64,000 nt of DNA from Kineosporia mesophila (GCF_021129235.1 NZ_JAJOMA010000003.1:310001-374000); one strand, 5' to 3'. Numbered from the stretch's first letter, positions 1 through 10,745 are shown. Notes: generated by a model from the sequence alone, not told the origin. Program-made: numbers and translations.

Positions 1-756
1 CGCCCCGAGGATCCGGTGCCAGTCCTGCTTCGGCCGGCCGACCTCGTCCGCCCACCGGCTCCAGCGACCGGGGGTACGGCCCCGGCCGCGCTTGATCTGC
101 TCGGCCGTGCGGATCCGGATCACCTCGGCCTCGGCCGCACCGAGCGGATGACCGTCGTCCGGACCGAGGTCCCAGGGCGCGTCCCCTCCGTGCGCCCCGG
201 AACCGCAGTCGAGCCAGGCCAGGTAGCCGTTCACCACGGTGGCAGGCAGCTCGCGCAGATAGGACTCGAACGGGCGGCCCTCCGGCAACCCGAACTGTAT
301 GGGAACGAGACTGCCCGCCGGTAGCCGGATTCCGCCGGGACCCGGCGTCTTCTGCTCGTCGTCGTTGATCTCGCAGTCCATCGCGATGTTCATCCGCAGG
401 CGTTCCCGGCCGGGTTGGTCCGCATCGAGCCACGATCCTCCCGCCAGGCTCCTGGCGTAGGCCACAGAGGGATCGCACGAGCCGTGCCCCGCCCGCGAAC
501 GTTCCCACAGGTCGTCTCCCCGGGCATGGTGCTCGCGCAGCAGATGACCCACCTCGTGGATCCAGGCCCCGGCGAGTTCGCCCACGTCGCAGGCCTCCAC
601 GAACGAGGGCGAGACGTAGCAGCGCCAGTAGCGGTCCACCGCCATGGTGAAGAGCCGACGATCAGGGACGATGGTCAGGGCGAAGAGGGCACCGGCCAGA
701 TACGGATGGGCCTGGGCGGCCAGGAGTCTTCCCGCCAGAAGTTTCTGATGGTCCAT
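1..756 (-). CDS. DUF2201/VWA-like putative metallopeptidase, C-terminus beyond window
   Basis: Found by translating the minus strand from ATG at 756; the frame is open to the window edge, giving 252 residues with the C-terminus missing. It carries an HExxH zinc-binding signature (HEVGHLLREHH, from residue 67) and a downstream NIAMDCEIND segment, both typical of DUF2201 (VWA-like metallopeptidase) proteins. In that family a C-terminal VWA-like domain follows; here it would lie outside the window. The start overlaps the stop of the MoxR-type ATPase gene (ATGA), so the two are translationally coupled. AAA plus DUF2201 is a common pairing, but substrate and role are unknown. Confidence 0.8.
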   Translation of the reverse strand, partial: MDHQKLLAGRLLAAQAHPYLAGALFALTIVPDRRLFTMAVDRYWRCYVSPSFVEACDVGELAGAWIHEVGHLLREHHARGDDLWERSRAGHGSCDPSVAYARSLAGGSWLDADQPGRERLRMNIAMDCEINDDEQKTPGPGGIRLPAGSLVPIQFGLPEGRPFESYLRELPATVVNGYLAWLDCGSGAHGGDAPWDLGPDDGHPLGAAEAEVIRIRTAEQIKRGRGRTPGRWSRWADEVGRPKQDWHRILGA

Positions 757-1955
757 CAGGAGGCACCCGCCTCGGCCAGCGACCGCGACAGCTTCACCAG
801 ACCGGGCAGATCCGCCAGACCCCGCATCGTGGTCAGATCCACCGGGGCGGGCCAGTTCGGGGCCCGCATGGCGGAGAGCTGCAACGCGCTGGCGGCCACC
901 AGGTCGAGCGAACGCACCTGCGCCACCCGGTCCAGCACCCGCCAGGCCGCGGTCCACCGTTCCTGGCTGCTGCGCCGCGACACAGCGTCCACCACCGACT
1001 GCAGAACGGCCTGCACCCGGTCGCCACGCTCCGGTACCTCGAACGAATACGGCAGCAGAAGAACGTCTTCCGGGTCAGGAAGGTCTTGCCGATCCAGGTG
1101 GGCCAGCAGCTCCAGAGCAGCGCCGTCACCCACCGTGCCCCGCAGCGCCACCGAGATCGTCTCCCGGTCAGCCCCGCTCGCATACCCGAAAGCCAGCAGC
1201 CTCAGGGCCATCTCCCAGGTCCGTGGTGAGGGCCAGGCGCCACCCCGGCCGACGTCGTCCTTCGGCAGGCGATGGGTGTAGTCGGGGCGCACGGTGAGGA
1301 ATCCGGTCACGGCCGCCCGGGCCCTGGCCACGGACGCCTCCAGCCGGTCGGGATCCAGCTGCGGCGGGCTGACGTGCGGCCAGCAGCCCCCGAGCCCCCG
1401 GACCACCACGGCCGGGTCGTGACGCCAGGGCAGGTGCACGAAACGGTTGGCCAGCGGCGGAGTCAGCGACCAGCCGTTGGCCGCGCACTCGGGCGGGTTC
1501 GCGGCGGCGACGACACGGACCTCGCGGGGAAGAGCGAGGCTGCCCACCTTCCGTTCCAGCACGACTCTCAGCAAGGCCGCCTGCACGGCCGGGGTGGCCG
1601 AGGACAGCTCGTCGAGGAAGAGCAGGCCCCCGGCCGGGTTCCGGTGCAGACGCACGGCCCAGTCCGGCGGCGCCATCGGCACACCGTCGCGGGCGGGGTC
1701 CGCCCCGGGCACGGGCAGACCGTTGAAGTCCGTGGGGTCGTGGACGCTCGCGACGACGGTCTCCAGCGGCAGACCGAGGTCGTCGGCCAGACGTTCCAGG
1801 GTCGCGGTCTAACCGATTCCCGGTGCGCCCCAGAGCAGTACGGGCAGATCGGCCTGAACGGCCAGAGACATGGCACTGAGGTAGGGATCGGTTCCGGGTT
1901 CGCTGGAGGCTTCCCGGGTGAGGCGGATCAACGTGTCGGCAGTCTTCATCTGCAT
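756..1955 (-). pseudogene. MoxR-type AAA ATPase interrupted by TAG at the Walker A lysine
   Basis: Reading from ATG at 1955 (AAGG six bases upstream, A shared with the stop of the preceding gene), the frame gives residues 1-48 ending WGAPGIG. Then comes TAG at 1809-1811, then TATLERLADD and about 350 more residues. Codon 49 should be the Walker A lysine (GAPGIGKT); AAG to TAG is one base change. The rest looks intact: Walker B LLFLDE near residue 111, sensor region AAANPPE, C-terminal domain through to 756. A restart at ATG 1712 would make a 318-aa protein without Walker A. It is either a fresh nonsense mutation, a sequencing error or an amber read-through. It sits between two coupled partner genes that look intact. 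Confidence 0.75.
1809..1811 (-). other. In-frame amber codon replacing Walker A Lys
   Basis: The plus strand reads CTA here, so the minus strand reads GGT-TAG-ACC. It is in frame with the 756-1712 open frame (99 bases from its first codon) and with the upstream residues PVLLWGAPGIG. No frame shift is involved, only this one codon. Confidence 0.9.
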
Positions 1956-3283
1956 CACCATCCTTGGTATGAGGGTTTGAGAGGCGCTCCTTTCCGGCGT
2001 TGCGGAAGGGAGCGCCCCTTCAGGGGCTTGGTGTTACGGCGGCTGCGGCGCATCAACCAGGAATTGATCTCCTGCCCGGAAAGGGCGGCCCGGAAGGTGC
2101 CGGGCCCCTCGAAGGACACGCCGTCGGGCTCCGGCCAGGTCATGACCCCGTCGAGCGCCGCTCGGTAGCGGGGAACGATGGCGAAGCGTTCCTTCTCGGC
2201 GACCTGGGCGTGCTCGAGTTCGGCGATGACCTGATGGCATCCGACGGCCTCGGCCCCCAGACCGATCAGGAACCGCTCGGCCTCGTCCTGACGATCGTCG
2301 TGGTCCAGGGCCGTCCACCGGCCGTTCTCGCGGCGCACCCGATGGGCACGACCCCGGCAGCCGATCTGCACGGAATCCGCCGCCGCGACCGGATCACCAC
2401 GAAAGGCCTGACGCACCAGTGGATGGAGCTGCATGGGCGAGGCCAGGCCGAGCCGGATCAGATCGTGGTCGAGTGGCCGGCACCAGGCCGGACAAGGCAG
2501 GACCGGCAACCGGGCCGCCGCCATCGCCGACGTGACGTACGCGTCGACTCCCGAGGCGTACGGTCCTTTTCGGCGTGGCTGCAGAACGATGGCCAGCCCA
2601 CCACCCGGCCGTAGGGCCACCGTCTCCCGAAGGTCCAGCAGCGGTGGAAGATTCACCCGCAGATGACGCATCATCCGCGATCCCTCGCCCGGATGCAGGT
2701 CGATACCGGCCAGCCACCAGGCCGCGGCGAAGTCGCCCGCATCCTGAGCCTGGACCACCGCGTCGGGACCTACTGCAATCGCAGCATATTCACCCGACCG
2801 GTCGGCATCCCACAAATATCGATGATGGACGATGCGCCACCGGTCAGCGCGTCGGCCCGCCGGCGAGGGCTCCGCCAGTTCGAGCACCAGCCGCTCCCCC
2901 GCCGCCCAGTGCACGGCCGGCGTCCGCACGACCAGCGCTGCGGCGCCGGGATATTCGGCCAGGGTCAGCACCAGGTTCTTCTGCGGTCCGCCACCCGGAA
3001 GACTGCGCGGCAGATGCCACCGCAACAGGTCGGGCGCGAAACATCGCAGATCAGCGAGAATCTGACGGCAAACGTCGGGACCGTGCCGTTCCCGGACATC
3101 CGTCAGGTCCAGCCGCACGTCTACAGCAGCCGCCTCGCAAGCACGGCGCCAGTCACCGGCGAGCCGATGTCCGGTAGCAGCATCCACCATGGTGGAAGGC
3201 ACGCCGGTCCGGCGGGCTTCGAGATGGGCCGTGGCCCAGATCGGGTCGAGGATCGCGGAACCAGCCGCGTCCGGGTTGCTCAT
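1955..3283 (-). CDS. Unknown protein, partner of MoxR/DUF2201 pair
   Basis: A 442-residue protein with no domain I recognise. It has no signal peptide or membrane segment and is rich in Arg, Trp and His. The C-terminal 40 residues are strongly basic (RRSRRNTKPLKGRSLPQRR) and probably disordered. Its stop codon shares a base with the ATG of the MoxR-type gene, so it is the first gene of a three-gene operon with the ATPase and the metallopeptidase-like protein. The conserved order suggests it works with them. Codon use fits the neighbours apart from a slightly AT-richer patch around 2755-2830. Confidence 0.7.
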   Translation of the reverse strand: MSNPDAAGSAILDPIWATAHLEARRTGVPSTMVDAATGHRLAGDWRRACEAAAVDVRLDLTDVRERHGPDVCRQILADLRCFAPDLLRWHLPRSLPGGGPQKNLVLTLAEYPGAAALVVRTPAVHWAAGERLVLELAEPSPAGRRADRWRIVHHRYLWDADRSGEYAAIAVGPDAVVQAQDAGDFAAAWWLAGIDLHPGEGSRMMRHLRVNLPPLLDLRETVALRPGGGLAIVLQPRRKGPYASGVDAYVTSAMAAARLPVLPCPAWCRPLDHDLIRLGLASPMQLHPLVRQAFRGDPVAAADSVQIGCRGRAHRVRRENGRWTALDHDDRQDEAERFLIGLGAEAVGCHQVIAELEHAQVAEKERFAIVPRYRAALDGVMTWPEPDGVSFEGPGTFRAALSGQEINSWLMRRSRRNTKPLKGRSLPQRRKGAPLKPSYQGW

Positions 3284-3443
3284 CGAGCGGGGGAAATCTC
3301 GGCAATCACGAGAGGAAGGATCACGGGAGAATCATGAACCCTGACCGCCGTCGAGCGCAAGCCCGAACCGCCGAAGGGGACGCGCGTGGGCCCGGTGCCC
3401 CCGCGCGTCCCCCATCGATACGAGACCGGAGGCGTGAAACCCT

Positions 3444-4127
3444 CTAGCGGGCGCTCCTTCTCCCGGCATCCGTCAGGTGCACCCCGGCGGCGAACGTCGC
3501 GATGGTCGCGTCGTCCCAGCCCTGAACGGTCGGGAACTGGAAGAGCAGCGTGTCCTTACCCGTGGGCAGGAGGAGGCCAGGGGTGGAGGCCGGGCCCACC
3601 TTCGGCGTGTCGGTGGTGTTGACGACCAGGTCGGGGTCGGGGAACGTGAAGCGGGTCGCGGTGACGTCATCGACCTTCAGCGCGTGCTTCTCGGCCCGGT
3701 CGACCGCCAGTTCGTTCCGGTCGGCCACGTGGATCTCGACCTTGCCCTCGGTCTCCTGGATGTCCTGATTGGCCGCGCCCACCGGGGCGACCAGGATGTA
3801 GACCTCGTTCACCTCCTGGATCTCCCAGCCGTCCGGCACCTCGTCGACCGTGAAGCCGGCGGGCTGTTCACCGGTGTAGGCGATCAGGGAGATGCCCGAG
3901 GTTGCGTCACCGGAGCCGCCACCAGGACCGCCGAGCACCGAGACGGCGACGACGCCGGCCGCCGCGGCCGCGAGACCGACGGGGATCAGAACCCGACGGC
4001 CGAACCTGCGGGTGTGCTGCCGGGCCAGGGCTTGACGGCCGAGGGCCAGATCGGTGCGGACGACGGACTCCTCGGGGTCCGTGATGTCGCTGACCGCCTC
4101 GTACATGATGTTGCGCAGATCAGCCAC
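3444..4127 (-). CDS. Single-pass membrane protein, probable anti-sigma or sigma partner
   Basis: 227 residues: about 45 cytoplasmic residues, one hydrophobic helix at about 46-67 (VLIPVGLAAAAAGVVAVSVL), then a soluble part that would face outside. Its ATG lies 8 bases inside the end of the ECF sigma gene, so the two are co-translated. This arrangement and topology are usual for membrane anti-sigma factors, but I see no clear zinc-binding HxxxCxxC motif, so the anti-sigma role is inferred from context only. The outer domain has no recognised family. Confidence 0.65.
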   Translation of the reverse strand: MADLRNIMYEAVSDITDPEESVVRTDLALGRQALARQHTRRFGRRVLIPVGLAAAAAGVVAVSVLGGPGGGSGDATSGISLIAYTGEQPAGFTVDEVPDGWEIQEVNEVYILVAPVGAANQDIQETEGKVEIHVADRNELAVDRAEKHALKVDDVTATRFTFPDPDLVVNTTDTPKVGPASTPGLLLPTGKDTLLFQFPTVQGWDDATIATFAAGVHLTDAGRRSAR

Positions 4128-4656
4128 GGAGGGCTCCCTTCGGGTCGGTGGGGGTGAGGTGGGCGGACATCCGCCGGCGGAGCTTCTCCAGCCCGCGGGC
4201 GGCCTGGCTCTTGACGGTGCCCTGGGCGCAGTCCAGCGCCTCGGCGGTGTCCTCCACGCTCAGATCGTGGAAGTACCTCAGTACCAGCACGGCTCGTGTC
4301 CGGCGGGGCAGCTCCCGCAGCGCGGCGTACAGCGCCTCGGTCCGGGCGTCGGCCGATGCGTCGTCGAACGACATCACCTCGCTCCCCGACAGCTCCTCGG
4401 GGATGACGTCGGTGGTGCGCTCGCGTCGCCAGGGCCGGCGCTTCTCGTCGATCAGCGCGTTCACCAGGCACCGGTGCACGTAGGCAGCCGGGTTACGGGC
4501 CTGCTGGTACACCGGCCACTTCACGTACAGCGCGGTCATGGTGGTCTGCGTCAGGTCTTCGGCCAGGTGCCGGTCCCCGGCGGTCAGCAGCACCGCCGTG
4601 CGCAGCAGGTCCGCCCGGTTCCGGCGGGCGAAGTCCAGAAACGCTTCGTCCCTCAT
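4120..4656 (-). CDS. ECF (SigE-family) RNA polymerase sigma factor
   Basis: 178 residues from ATG 4656, chosen because residue 1 opens MRDEAFLDFARRNRADL, the usual N-terminus of actinobacterial SigE-type ECF factors. Upstream codons to 4755 overlap the argG terminator hairpin. Sigma region 2 spans about residues 8-75 (LLRTAVLLTAGDRHLAEDL, then AAYVHRCLVNALIDEKRR). Region 4 lies at about 105-160, with the helix-turn-helix LSVEDTAEALDCAQGTVKSQ. It would direct RNA polymerase to a small regulon, probably held in check by the membrane protein encoded next. Confidence 0.9.
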   Translation of the reverse strand: MRDEAFLDFARRNRADLLRTAVLLTAGDRHLAEDLTQTTMTALYVKWPVYQQARNPAAYVHRCLVNALIDEKRRPWRRERTTDVIPEELSGSEVMSFDDASADARTEALYAALRELPRRTRAVLVLRYFHDLSVEDTAEALDCAQGTVKSQAARGLEKLRRRMSAHLTPTDPKGALRG

Positions 4657-4724
4657 ACGAGTCCTCGTGTGCTCATACCCCAACGACGGAACGAGACCCC
4701 ACCGAGGTTCCACGCCCCACAAAA

Positions 4725-4765
4725 CCGCGCGGCGGTGGGCCCGTCCAGGGCCCACCGCCGCGCGG
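4725..4765 (-). terminator. Intrinsic terminator of argG
   Basis: Perfect 18-base inverted repeat (CCGCGCGGCGGTGGGCCC at 4725-4742, complement at 4748-4765) with a 5-base loop. Read on the minus strand it is followed by TTTT (4724-4721). It lies just after the argG stop and before the sigma gene. Confidence 0.9.
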
Positions 4766-4785
4766 TATCCGAAGATCGTTGAAAA

Positions 4786-6253
<1,468 letters not shown>

Positions 6254-6280
6254 GAAATCCTTCGGTCAAAGGCCCTCTGA

Positions 6281-7567
6281 TCAGCAGGACTTCGCGTTGT
6301 ACAGCGTGTTGAGGCCCGCGATCTCGTACCGGGTCAGCGTGGTCGGCGACCCGACGCCCGCGATCGGGTACATCAGGGCGGCCTGGTCGGTGACGTGGCC
6401 CAGACCCAGCGAGTGCGTGACCTCGTGCACGATCAGGGCGCCGCGGCCGGGCACGCCGTCGTAGCGACCGTAGCCCGGGTCGCCCACCCAGCGCGAGGCG
6501 GTGTTGAACCACACGGAGCCCTTGGTGGCGACGGTGCCGTTGCCGGTGGAGCCGCCCAGGCCGTCGGCGTCGGTCTCACCGTCCGGGAAGTGCTTCTTGC
6601 CCGCCCAGGTCAGGCCGATCGTGCCGCCTTGGGAGACCCGCTTGAACTGGATGCCCGTGGCCGCGGTGATCTGCCGGAAGCCCTCCTTGATGTCCACGAC
6701 CATGTTCTTCGCCCGGGCCGGCTCGTTCGTGGCGTTGTAGGTCCAGGTCAGCGTCTTGCAGCGGGCGAACGGCCAGTTCATCGGCGCCCAGCCGTCGGTG
6801 ACGCCGGTGGCCAGCTTCACGGTCGTGCCGCCGGCCTTCACCGCGACGGTGTAGCTGCCCGGCGTGGCCCGAGCCGGCGCCCAGGTGAAGGTGGCCTTCT
6901 TCGACTTCTTCGTGGGCAGGGTCTTGACCGGCCGGGAACCCTTCAGCACCCGCGCGCTGATGCCGGCCTTCGCTGCGGTGACCGAGACGCTGAGCGTGCG
7001 GTCGGCCTTCTTCTCCGAGGTCGGGGCGATCCAGCGGGTCACCTTGTTCACGTGCACCGGCTGGCTGATCGTCTTGTAACCGATGCCGTAGACCGGATAG
7101 CTGTTGGTCGTGGAGCAGCCGACGGCGTAGACCTTCACCCGGGTCTGGCCGGCCTTCAGATCTTTCAGCGTGACCGGGATCGTGTACGGCTTCTTCATGT
7201 CCTGCCGCGGCACGGACTGCTCGATGATGCCGCAGACCTTCGCCGAGCCCGTCACCTTGACCTGGTAGGTGGCGCTCTTCGTCATCGTCGCCGGGCCGCT
7301 GATGCGAACCTTCGCCGCGGCCGCCTGATAGTCCGGGTGGTCCGCTGCCCCCGGACCCGAGGCCGGCTGGAACACACCGCCGGGCGTGATCCGGCCGATC
7401 GCATCAGGGTCACGGGCCACGGCCGGGGCCGCCTGCTGCTCACTGGCTCCGGCGGGCGCGATCGAACCGGCCGCGACCGGGAGAACCAGCAGGCCACCGA
7501 TACTCAGGAGCCGGAGGCTCCTGGTGACTAGGCGTGAACGTCGGGCATCAGGGACGGTGCTCGGCAA
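6281..7567 (-). CDS. Secreted metzincin (matrixin-like) zinc metalloprotease
   Basis: 428 residues. The N-terminus is a signal peptide: basic residues, then LLSIGGLLVLPVAAGSIAPAGAS, cleavage likely after AGAS. The middle (about 80-265) looks like two beta-sandwich repeats (IRI or VKVTGSAKVCGI, then VTAAKAGISARVL). The C-terminal catalytic part has the full metzincin motif HEVTHSLGLGH (381-391) and a Met-turn (ALMYP, Met about 399). Cys pairs suggest an extracellular fold. A clear paralogue lies at 8611-9843. Substrate unknown. Confidence 0.88.
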   Translation of the reverse strand: MPSTVPDARRSRLVTRSLRLLSIGGLLVLPVAAGSIAPAGASEQQAAPAVARDPDAIGRITPGGVFQPASGPGAADHPDYQAAAAKVRISGPATMTKSATYQVKVTGSAKVCGIIEQSVPRQDMKKPYTIPVTLKDLKAGQTRVKVYAVGCSTTNSYPVYGIGYKTISQPVHVNKVTRWIAPTSEKKADRTLSVSVTAAKAGISARVLKGSRPVKTLPTKKSKKATFTWAPARATPGSYTVAVKAGGTTVKLATGVTDGWAPMNWPFARCKTLTWTYNATNEPARAKNMVVDIKEGFRQITAATGIQFKRVSQGGTIGLTWAGKKHFPDGETDADGLGGSTGNGTVATKGSVWFNTASRWVGDPGYGRYDGVPGRGALIVHEVTHSLGLGHVTDQAALMYPIAGVGSPTTLTRYEIAGLNTLYNAKSC

Positions 7568-7725
7568 CTGCGTCTCTCGCTCTCTTCAGCGGCGGCGACG
7601 GAAGGCTTTCAGTGACTGCGAGACCGTCGATCAGCGACTACGAATCGTGAGGTTGTGCACCGACCGTCAACCGGTCGGCGGAGGTCAACCTACCCGCTCG
7701 GCCGAACGCGAAGTGACCGATCGGG

Positions 7726-8583
7726 CTAGTTGATCACGGACTTTGCTGCCATCGCGCGCTCCAGGGAGGGGACCAGAACACCCAAAGGGGCATCAATACG
7801 AATGTCGCAGTGCGTATCGCCCCGGGTTTCCCCCTGGTTGACGATCGCCACCGGGATACCCAGCTTGCGCGCGTGCAGCACGAACCTGAACCCCGACATC
7901 ACTTTGAGTGATGATCCGAGAATGAGTAACGAGCCCGCCCGGTCGACCATGCCGAAGCAGGCCTCGACCCGGGGGCGCGGCACGGTCTCGCCGAAGAACA
8001 CCACGTCGGGCTTCAGCGGCCCCTCCCCGCAGTGCTCGCAGGCGACCATGACGAACCCGTCCAGGGCCTCCTCCGGAAGGTCCACGTCGCCGTCCGGGTT
8101 CACCGCCTCGGCGTGCGCGGTGAAGTCCGGGTTGGCCGCCCGCAGCGTCACGTCGAGGTCGGCCCGGGACACGGCCTCCCCGCAGTTCAGGCACAGCGCC
8201 CGGTCGAGGCCGCCGTGCAGCTCGATCACCCCGGTCGCGCCGGCGGCCTGGTGCAGACCGTCGACGTTCTGGGTGATGACGCCCTCGAGCAGTCCCTGGG
8301 CCTGGAGCCCGGCCACCGCCCGGTGCGCGGCGTTGGGCCGGGCCCGCTTCATCTGCCGCCACCCCAGGTAGCTGCGCGCCCAGTACCGATGGCGGGCCGA
8401 CGCGTCCTTCATGAAGGTCTGGTAGGTCATCGGGGTGTGGCGGCGCAGGGCCCCCGACGGGCCCCGGTAATCCGGGATACCCGAGTCGGTGGAGATCCCC
8501 GCACCGCTCAGCACCACCGCCCCACCGTCGGAGACCAGATCGACGAGGGACTCGAAGGCGGGGCTCAGGAGGGTGTCGTCCAC
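7726..8583 (-). CDS. Sir2-family NAD-dependent protein deacylase
   Basis: 285 residues. NAD-binding motif GAGISTDSGIPDYRG at 27-41, TQNVDGLH at 104-111, catalytic His at about 123 (ELHGG). The zinc ribbon has two CxxC pairs (Cys 131/134 and 182/185), followed by KPDVVFFGE. All catalytic residues are present. It removes acyl groups from lysines using NAD. It lies between the two metalloprotease genes on the same strand; no functional link is evident. Confidence 0.95.
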   Translation of the reverse strand: MDDTLLSPAFESLVDLVSDGGAVVLSGAGISTDSGIPDYRGPSGALRRHTPMTYQTFMKDASARHRYWARSYLGWRQMKRARPNAAHRAVAGLQAQGLLEGVITQNVDGLHQAAGATGVIELHGGLDRALCLNCGEAVSRADLDVTLRAANPDFTAHAEAVNPDGDVDLPEEALDGFVMVACEHCGEGPLKPDVVFFGETVPRPRVEACFGMVDRAGSLLILGSSLKVMSGFRFVLHARKLGIPVAIVNQGETRGDTHCDIRIDAPLGVLVPSLERAMAAKSVIN

Positions 8584-8610
8584 CCCGTCATTCTGCGCCC
8601 GGCCCGCAAA

Positions 8611-9843
8611 TCAGCAGGCCGGGTAGAGCGCCTTCAGCCCGGCCCGCTCGTACGCCGTCAGCGTGGACGGGGAACCATTGCTGGACACCGGGTACATCAG
8701 CGCCTTCTTGCTGGTCACGTGCCCCAGGCCGAGCACGTGCCCGAGCTCGTGCAGGATCAGCCCGCCCCGGGCCGGGAAGGCGTTCGCGTCGTGCCCGAAG
8801 CCCGCCGCACCCACCCAGGTGGAGGCCGTGTTCAGGGTCAGGCCGCCGGAGACGGCCCGGCCCCCGCTCACCGTGGAGCCGCCCACACCGGCCGCGTCGT
8901 TGCCGCCGTCGGGGAAGCGGGCGGCCCCGCCCCAGTCGACCGTGATCGTGCCGCCGGTCCTGACCTGCTTGAACGTCAGGCCGGTGACCTTCGACACCCG
9001 GGTGAAGGCACCGCGCAGGTCCTTCTCGATGCCGGCGGCGCGGGCCGGTTCCCCGCTCGCGTCGTAGCGCCAGGTCAGGGTTTTGCAGCGCGGGAACGGC
9101 GCCTGCATCGGCGCCCAGCCGTTCGTGATGGTCGTACGCATCTTCACCGTGCTGCCGCCCGAGGTGACCGCGAGCGTGTAGTCGCCCTGGGCCACACCGG
9201 CCGGCTTCCAGCGGTAGGTCGCGGCCTTCGTCGACCGGCTTCCCAGCGACCTGACGGTCTTCGACCCCCGCATCAGCTTCACGGTGACACCGGCCTGGGC
9301 GGTGGAGACCTTCAGGGCCAGCTTGCGGTCCGCGGCGGTGGACGAGGCCGGGGCGATCCAGCGGCTGTAGCTCTCGACGTGCACCGGCACCGTCACGGTC
9401 TTGGTGGCGCTGCCGTAGACCGGGAAACTGTTGGTGTCGGAGCAGCCGATCGCGGCGATCGAGAGCTTGTGCGGGCCCGCGGAGAGGTTCTTCGGCGAGA
9501 ACGTCAGGCGGTAGGGCTTCGTCCTGTCGATCTGGTTGGTGGTGCCCTCCATCACGCCACACACCCGGTCGTCCCCGCTGACCGTGATCTTGTACGCCTG
9601 CGTGGCGATCACGGTGGCCGGACCGGACACGGTGATCTTCAGGCCCGCGGCCGAGAGCGGGGTCGAGGCGCCCGCCGGGGAGAGCGAGTTCACCGCCACC
9701 GGCACGACGACCAGGGCGCCGAGCGCAGCGGCGAGCGCCACGCGGACCCGCCCGGACCGGAGGTTGATGCTGGGCAAGGTCGTTCTCACTCTCGTACAGG
9801 ACCGCACCATCAGGGAGGGCGAATCTAGGGGCCGGGAGTTCAA
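8611..9843 (-). CDS. Secreted metzincin metalloprotease, second paralogue
   Basis: Up to 410 residues; a start at ATG 9810 (MVRSCTRVRTTL) would also leave a good signal peptide (VALAAALGALVVVPVAVNSL...AGAST). Layout matches the 6281-7567 protein: two beta-sandwich-like repeats (ITVSGDDRVCGV, LKVSTAQAGVTVKLMRGSK), then a catalytic domain with HELGHVLGLGH at 365-375 and Met-turn ALMYP. Both share phrases such as NGWAPM and FPRCKTLTW, so they arose by duplication with the sirtuin gene now between them. The product is predicted to be extracellular. Confidence 0.88.
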   Translation of the reverse strand: MNSRPLDSPSLMVRSCTRVRTTLPSINLRSGRVRVALAAALGALVVVPVAVNSLSPAGASTPLSAAGLKITVSGPATVIATQAYKITVSGDDRVCGVMEGTTNQIDRTKPYRLTFSPKNLSAGPHKLSIAAIGCSDTNSFPVYGSATKTVTVPVHVESYSRWIAPASSTAADRKLALKVSTAQAGVTVKLMRGSKTVRSLGSRSTKAATYRWKPAGVAQGDYTLAVTSGGSTVKMRTTITNGWAPMQAPFPRCKTLTWRYDASGEPARAAGIEKDLRGAFTRVSKVTGLTFKQVRTGGTITVDWGGAARFPDGGNDAAGVGGSTVSGGRAVSGGLTLNTASTWVGAAGFGHDANAFPARGGLILHELGHVLGLGHVTSKKALMYPVSSNGSPSTLTAYERAGLKALYPAC

Positions 9844-9902
9844 GCCACCGGGAAGGGACGGTCAAGCTCATGTCATGGAAGAGCGATGAGACAATCGTGG
9901 CG

Positions 9903-10745
9903 ATGCTTCCCCCCGACAATCATGTGCACTCCCAGTTCAGCTGGGACACCCGCAGCAACGGCTCGATGGAACTGGCGTGTGCCCGGGCCGTCGAGCTCGG
10001 CCTGCCCGCCATCGCGTTCACCGAGCACGTCGACTTCACCGCGTGGGGTCACGACGACCTGCCCCCCGTCAGTACCGTCAGCGGGTCCGGGCACGTCTCG
10101 ATCGCGCACCGCGAGCGGGTCCAGCCGCTGGACATCGAGGCCTACCAGGCCTCGATCGCCCGGTGCCGCGACAAGTTCCCGCAGTTGCGCATCCTCACCG
10201 GCATCGAGACCGGCGAGCCGCACCTCTTCGCCGGCAGCGTGGCTCAGGTGCTGGGCTCGGGCGCGTTCGAGCGGGTGCTCGGCTCCCTGCACTCGGTCGT
10301 GCACGAGGGCCGCATCCTCTCCCCCGAGCGGGTCTTCGCCCTCGGGGTCGCTCCCGAGGATGCGATGCGCCGCTACTTCGAGGGCCTGCTCGACCTGATC
10401 AAGGGCTCCGACGTGTTCCAGGTGCTGGCGCATTGCGACTTCCCGCGCCGCTACTGGCCCACCGGTGCCCGGCCGTACGACGAGGCGCTCTTCGAGGAGG
10501 AGTACCGCACGGTGTTCCGGGCGCTCGCCACCAGTGGCCGGGCCCTGGAGATCAACACCCGCAGCCCGCTCTGGTCGGTCGAGCTGATGCGCTGGTGGTA
10601 CGAGGAGGGCGGTGAGGCCGTGTCGTTCGGCAGTGACGCCCACGTGCCGTACCGGGTCGGGGCTCAGTTCGAGCTCGCGGTGGACGTGGTCGAGGCCGCC
10701 GGTTTCCGGCCCGGTCGCGACCAGTTCGACTTCTGGCGCCGATGA
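9903..10745 (+). CDS. PHP-domain phosphoesterase (histidinol-phosphatase-like)
   Basis: 280 residues from ATG 9903; an in-frame ATG at 9870 would add 11 residues with no family match. The PHP metal site is visible: NHVHSQFSWDT at the start, FTEHVDF, later ETGEPHLF, SLHSVVHEG, LAHCDFPRR and FGSDAHVPYR. These His, Asp and Glu residues bind a multinuclear metal centre. The family includes HisK-type histidinol-phosphate phosphatases, so that reaction is possible, but no other his gene is here. Its stop overlaps the next start (ATGA). Confidence 0.85.
   Translation: MLPPDNHVHSQFSWDTRSNGSMELACARAVELGLPAIAFTEHVDFTAWGHDDLPPVSTVSGSGHVSIAHRERVQPLDIEAYQASIARCRDKFPQLRILTGIETGEPHLFAGSVAQVLGSGAFERVLGSLHSVVHEGRILSPERVFALGVAPEDAMRRYFEGLLDLIKGSDVFQVLAHCDFPRRYWPTGARPYDEALFEEEYRTVFRALATSGRALEINTRSPLWSVELMRWWYEEGGEAVSFGSDAHVPYRVGAQFELAVDVVEAAGFRPGRDQFDFWRR

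Noticed and set aside
415-1281. 288-aa plus-strand open frame at the left edge
   Set aside because: Opposite the MoxR and DUF2201-type genes, whose motifs are unambiguous.
8032-9828. 598-aa plus-strand open frame opposite the sirtuin and metalloprotease
   Set aside because: Antisense to recognised genes; biased composition only.
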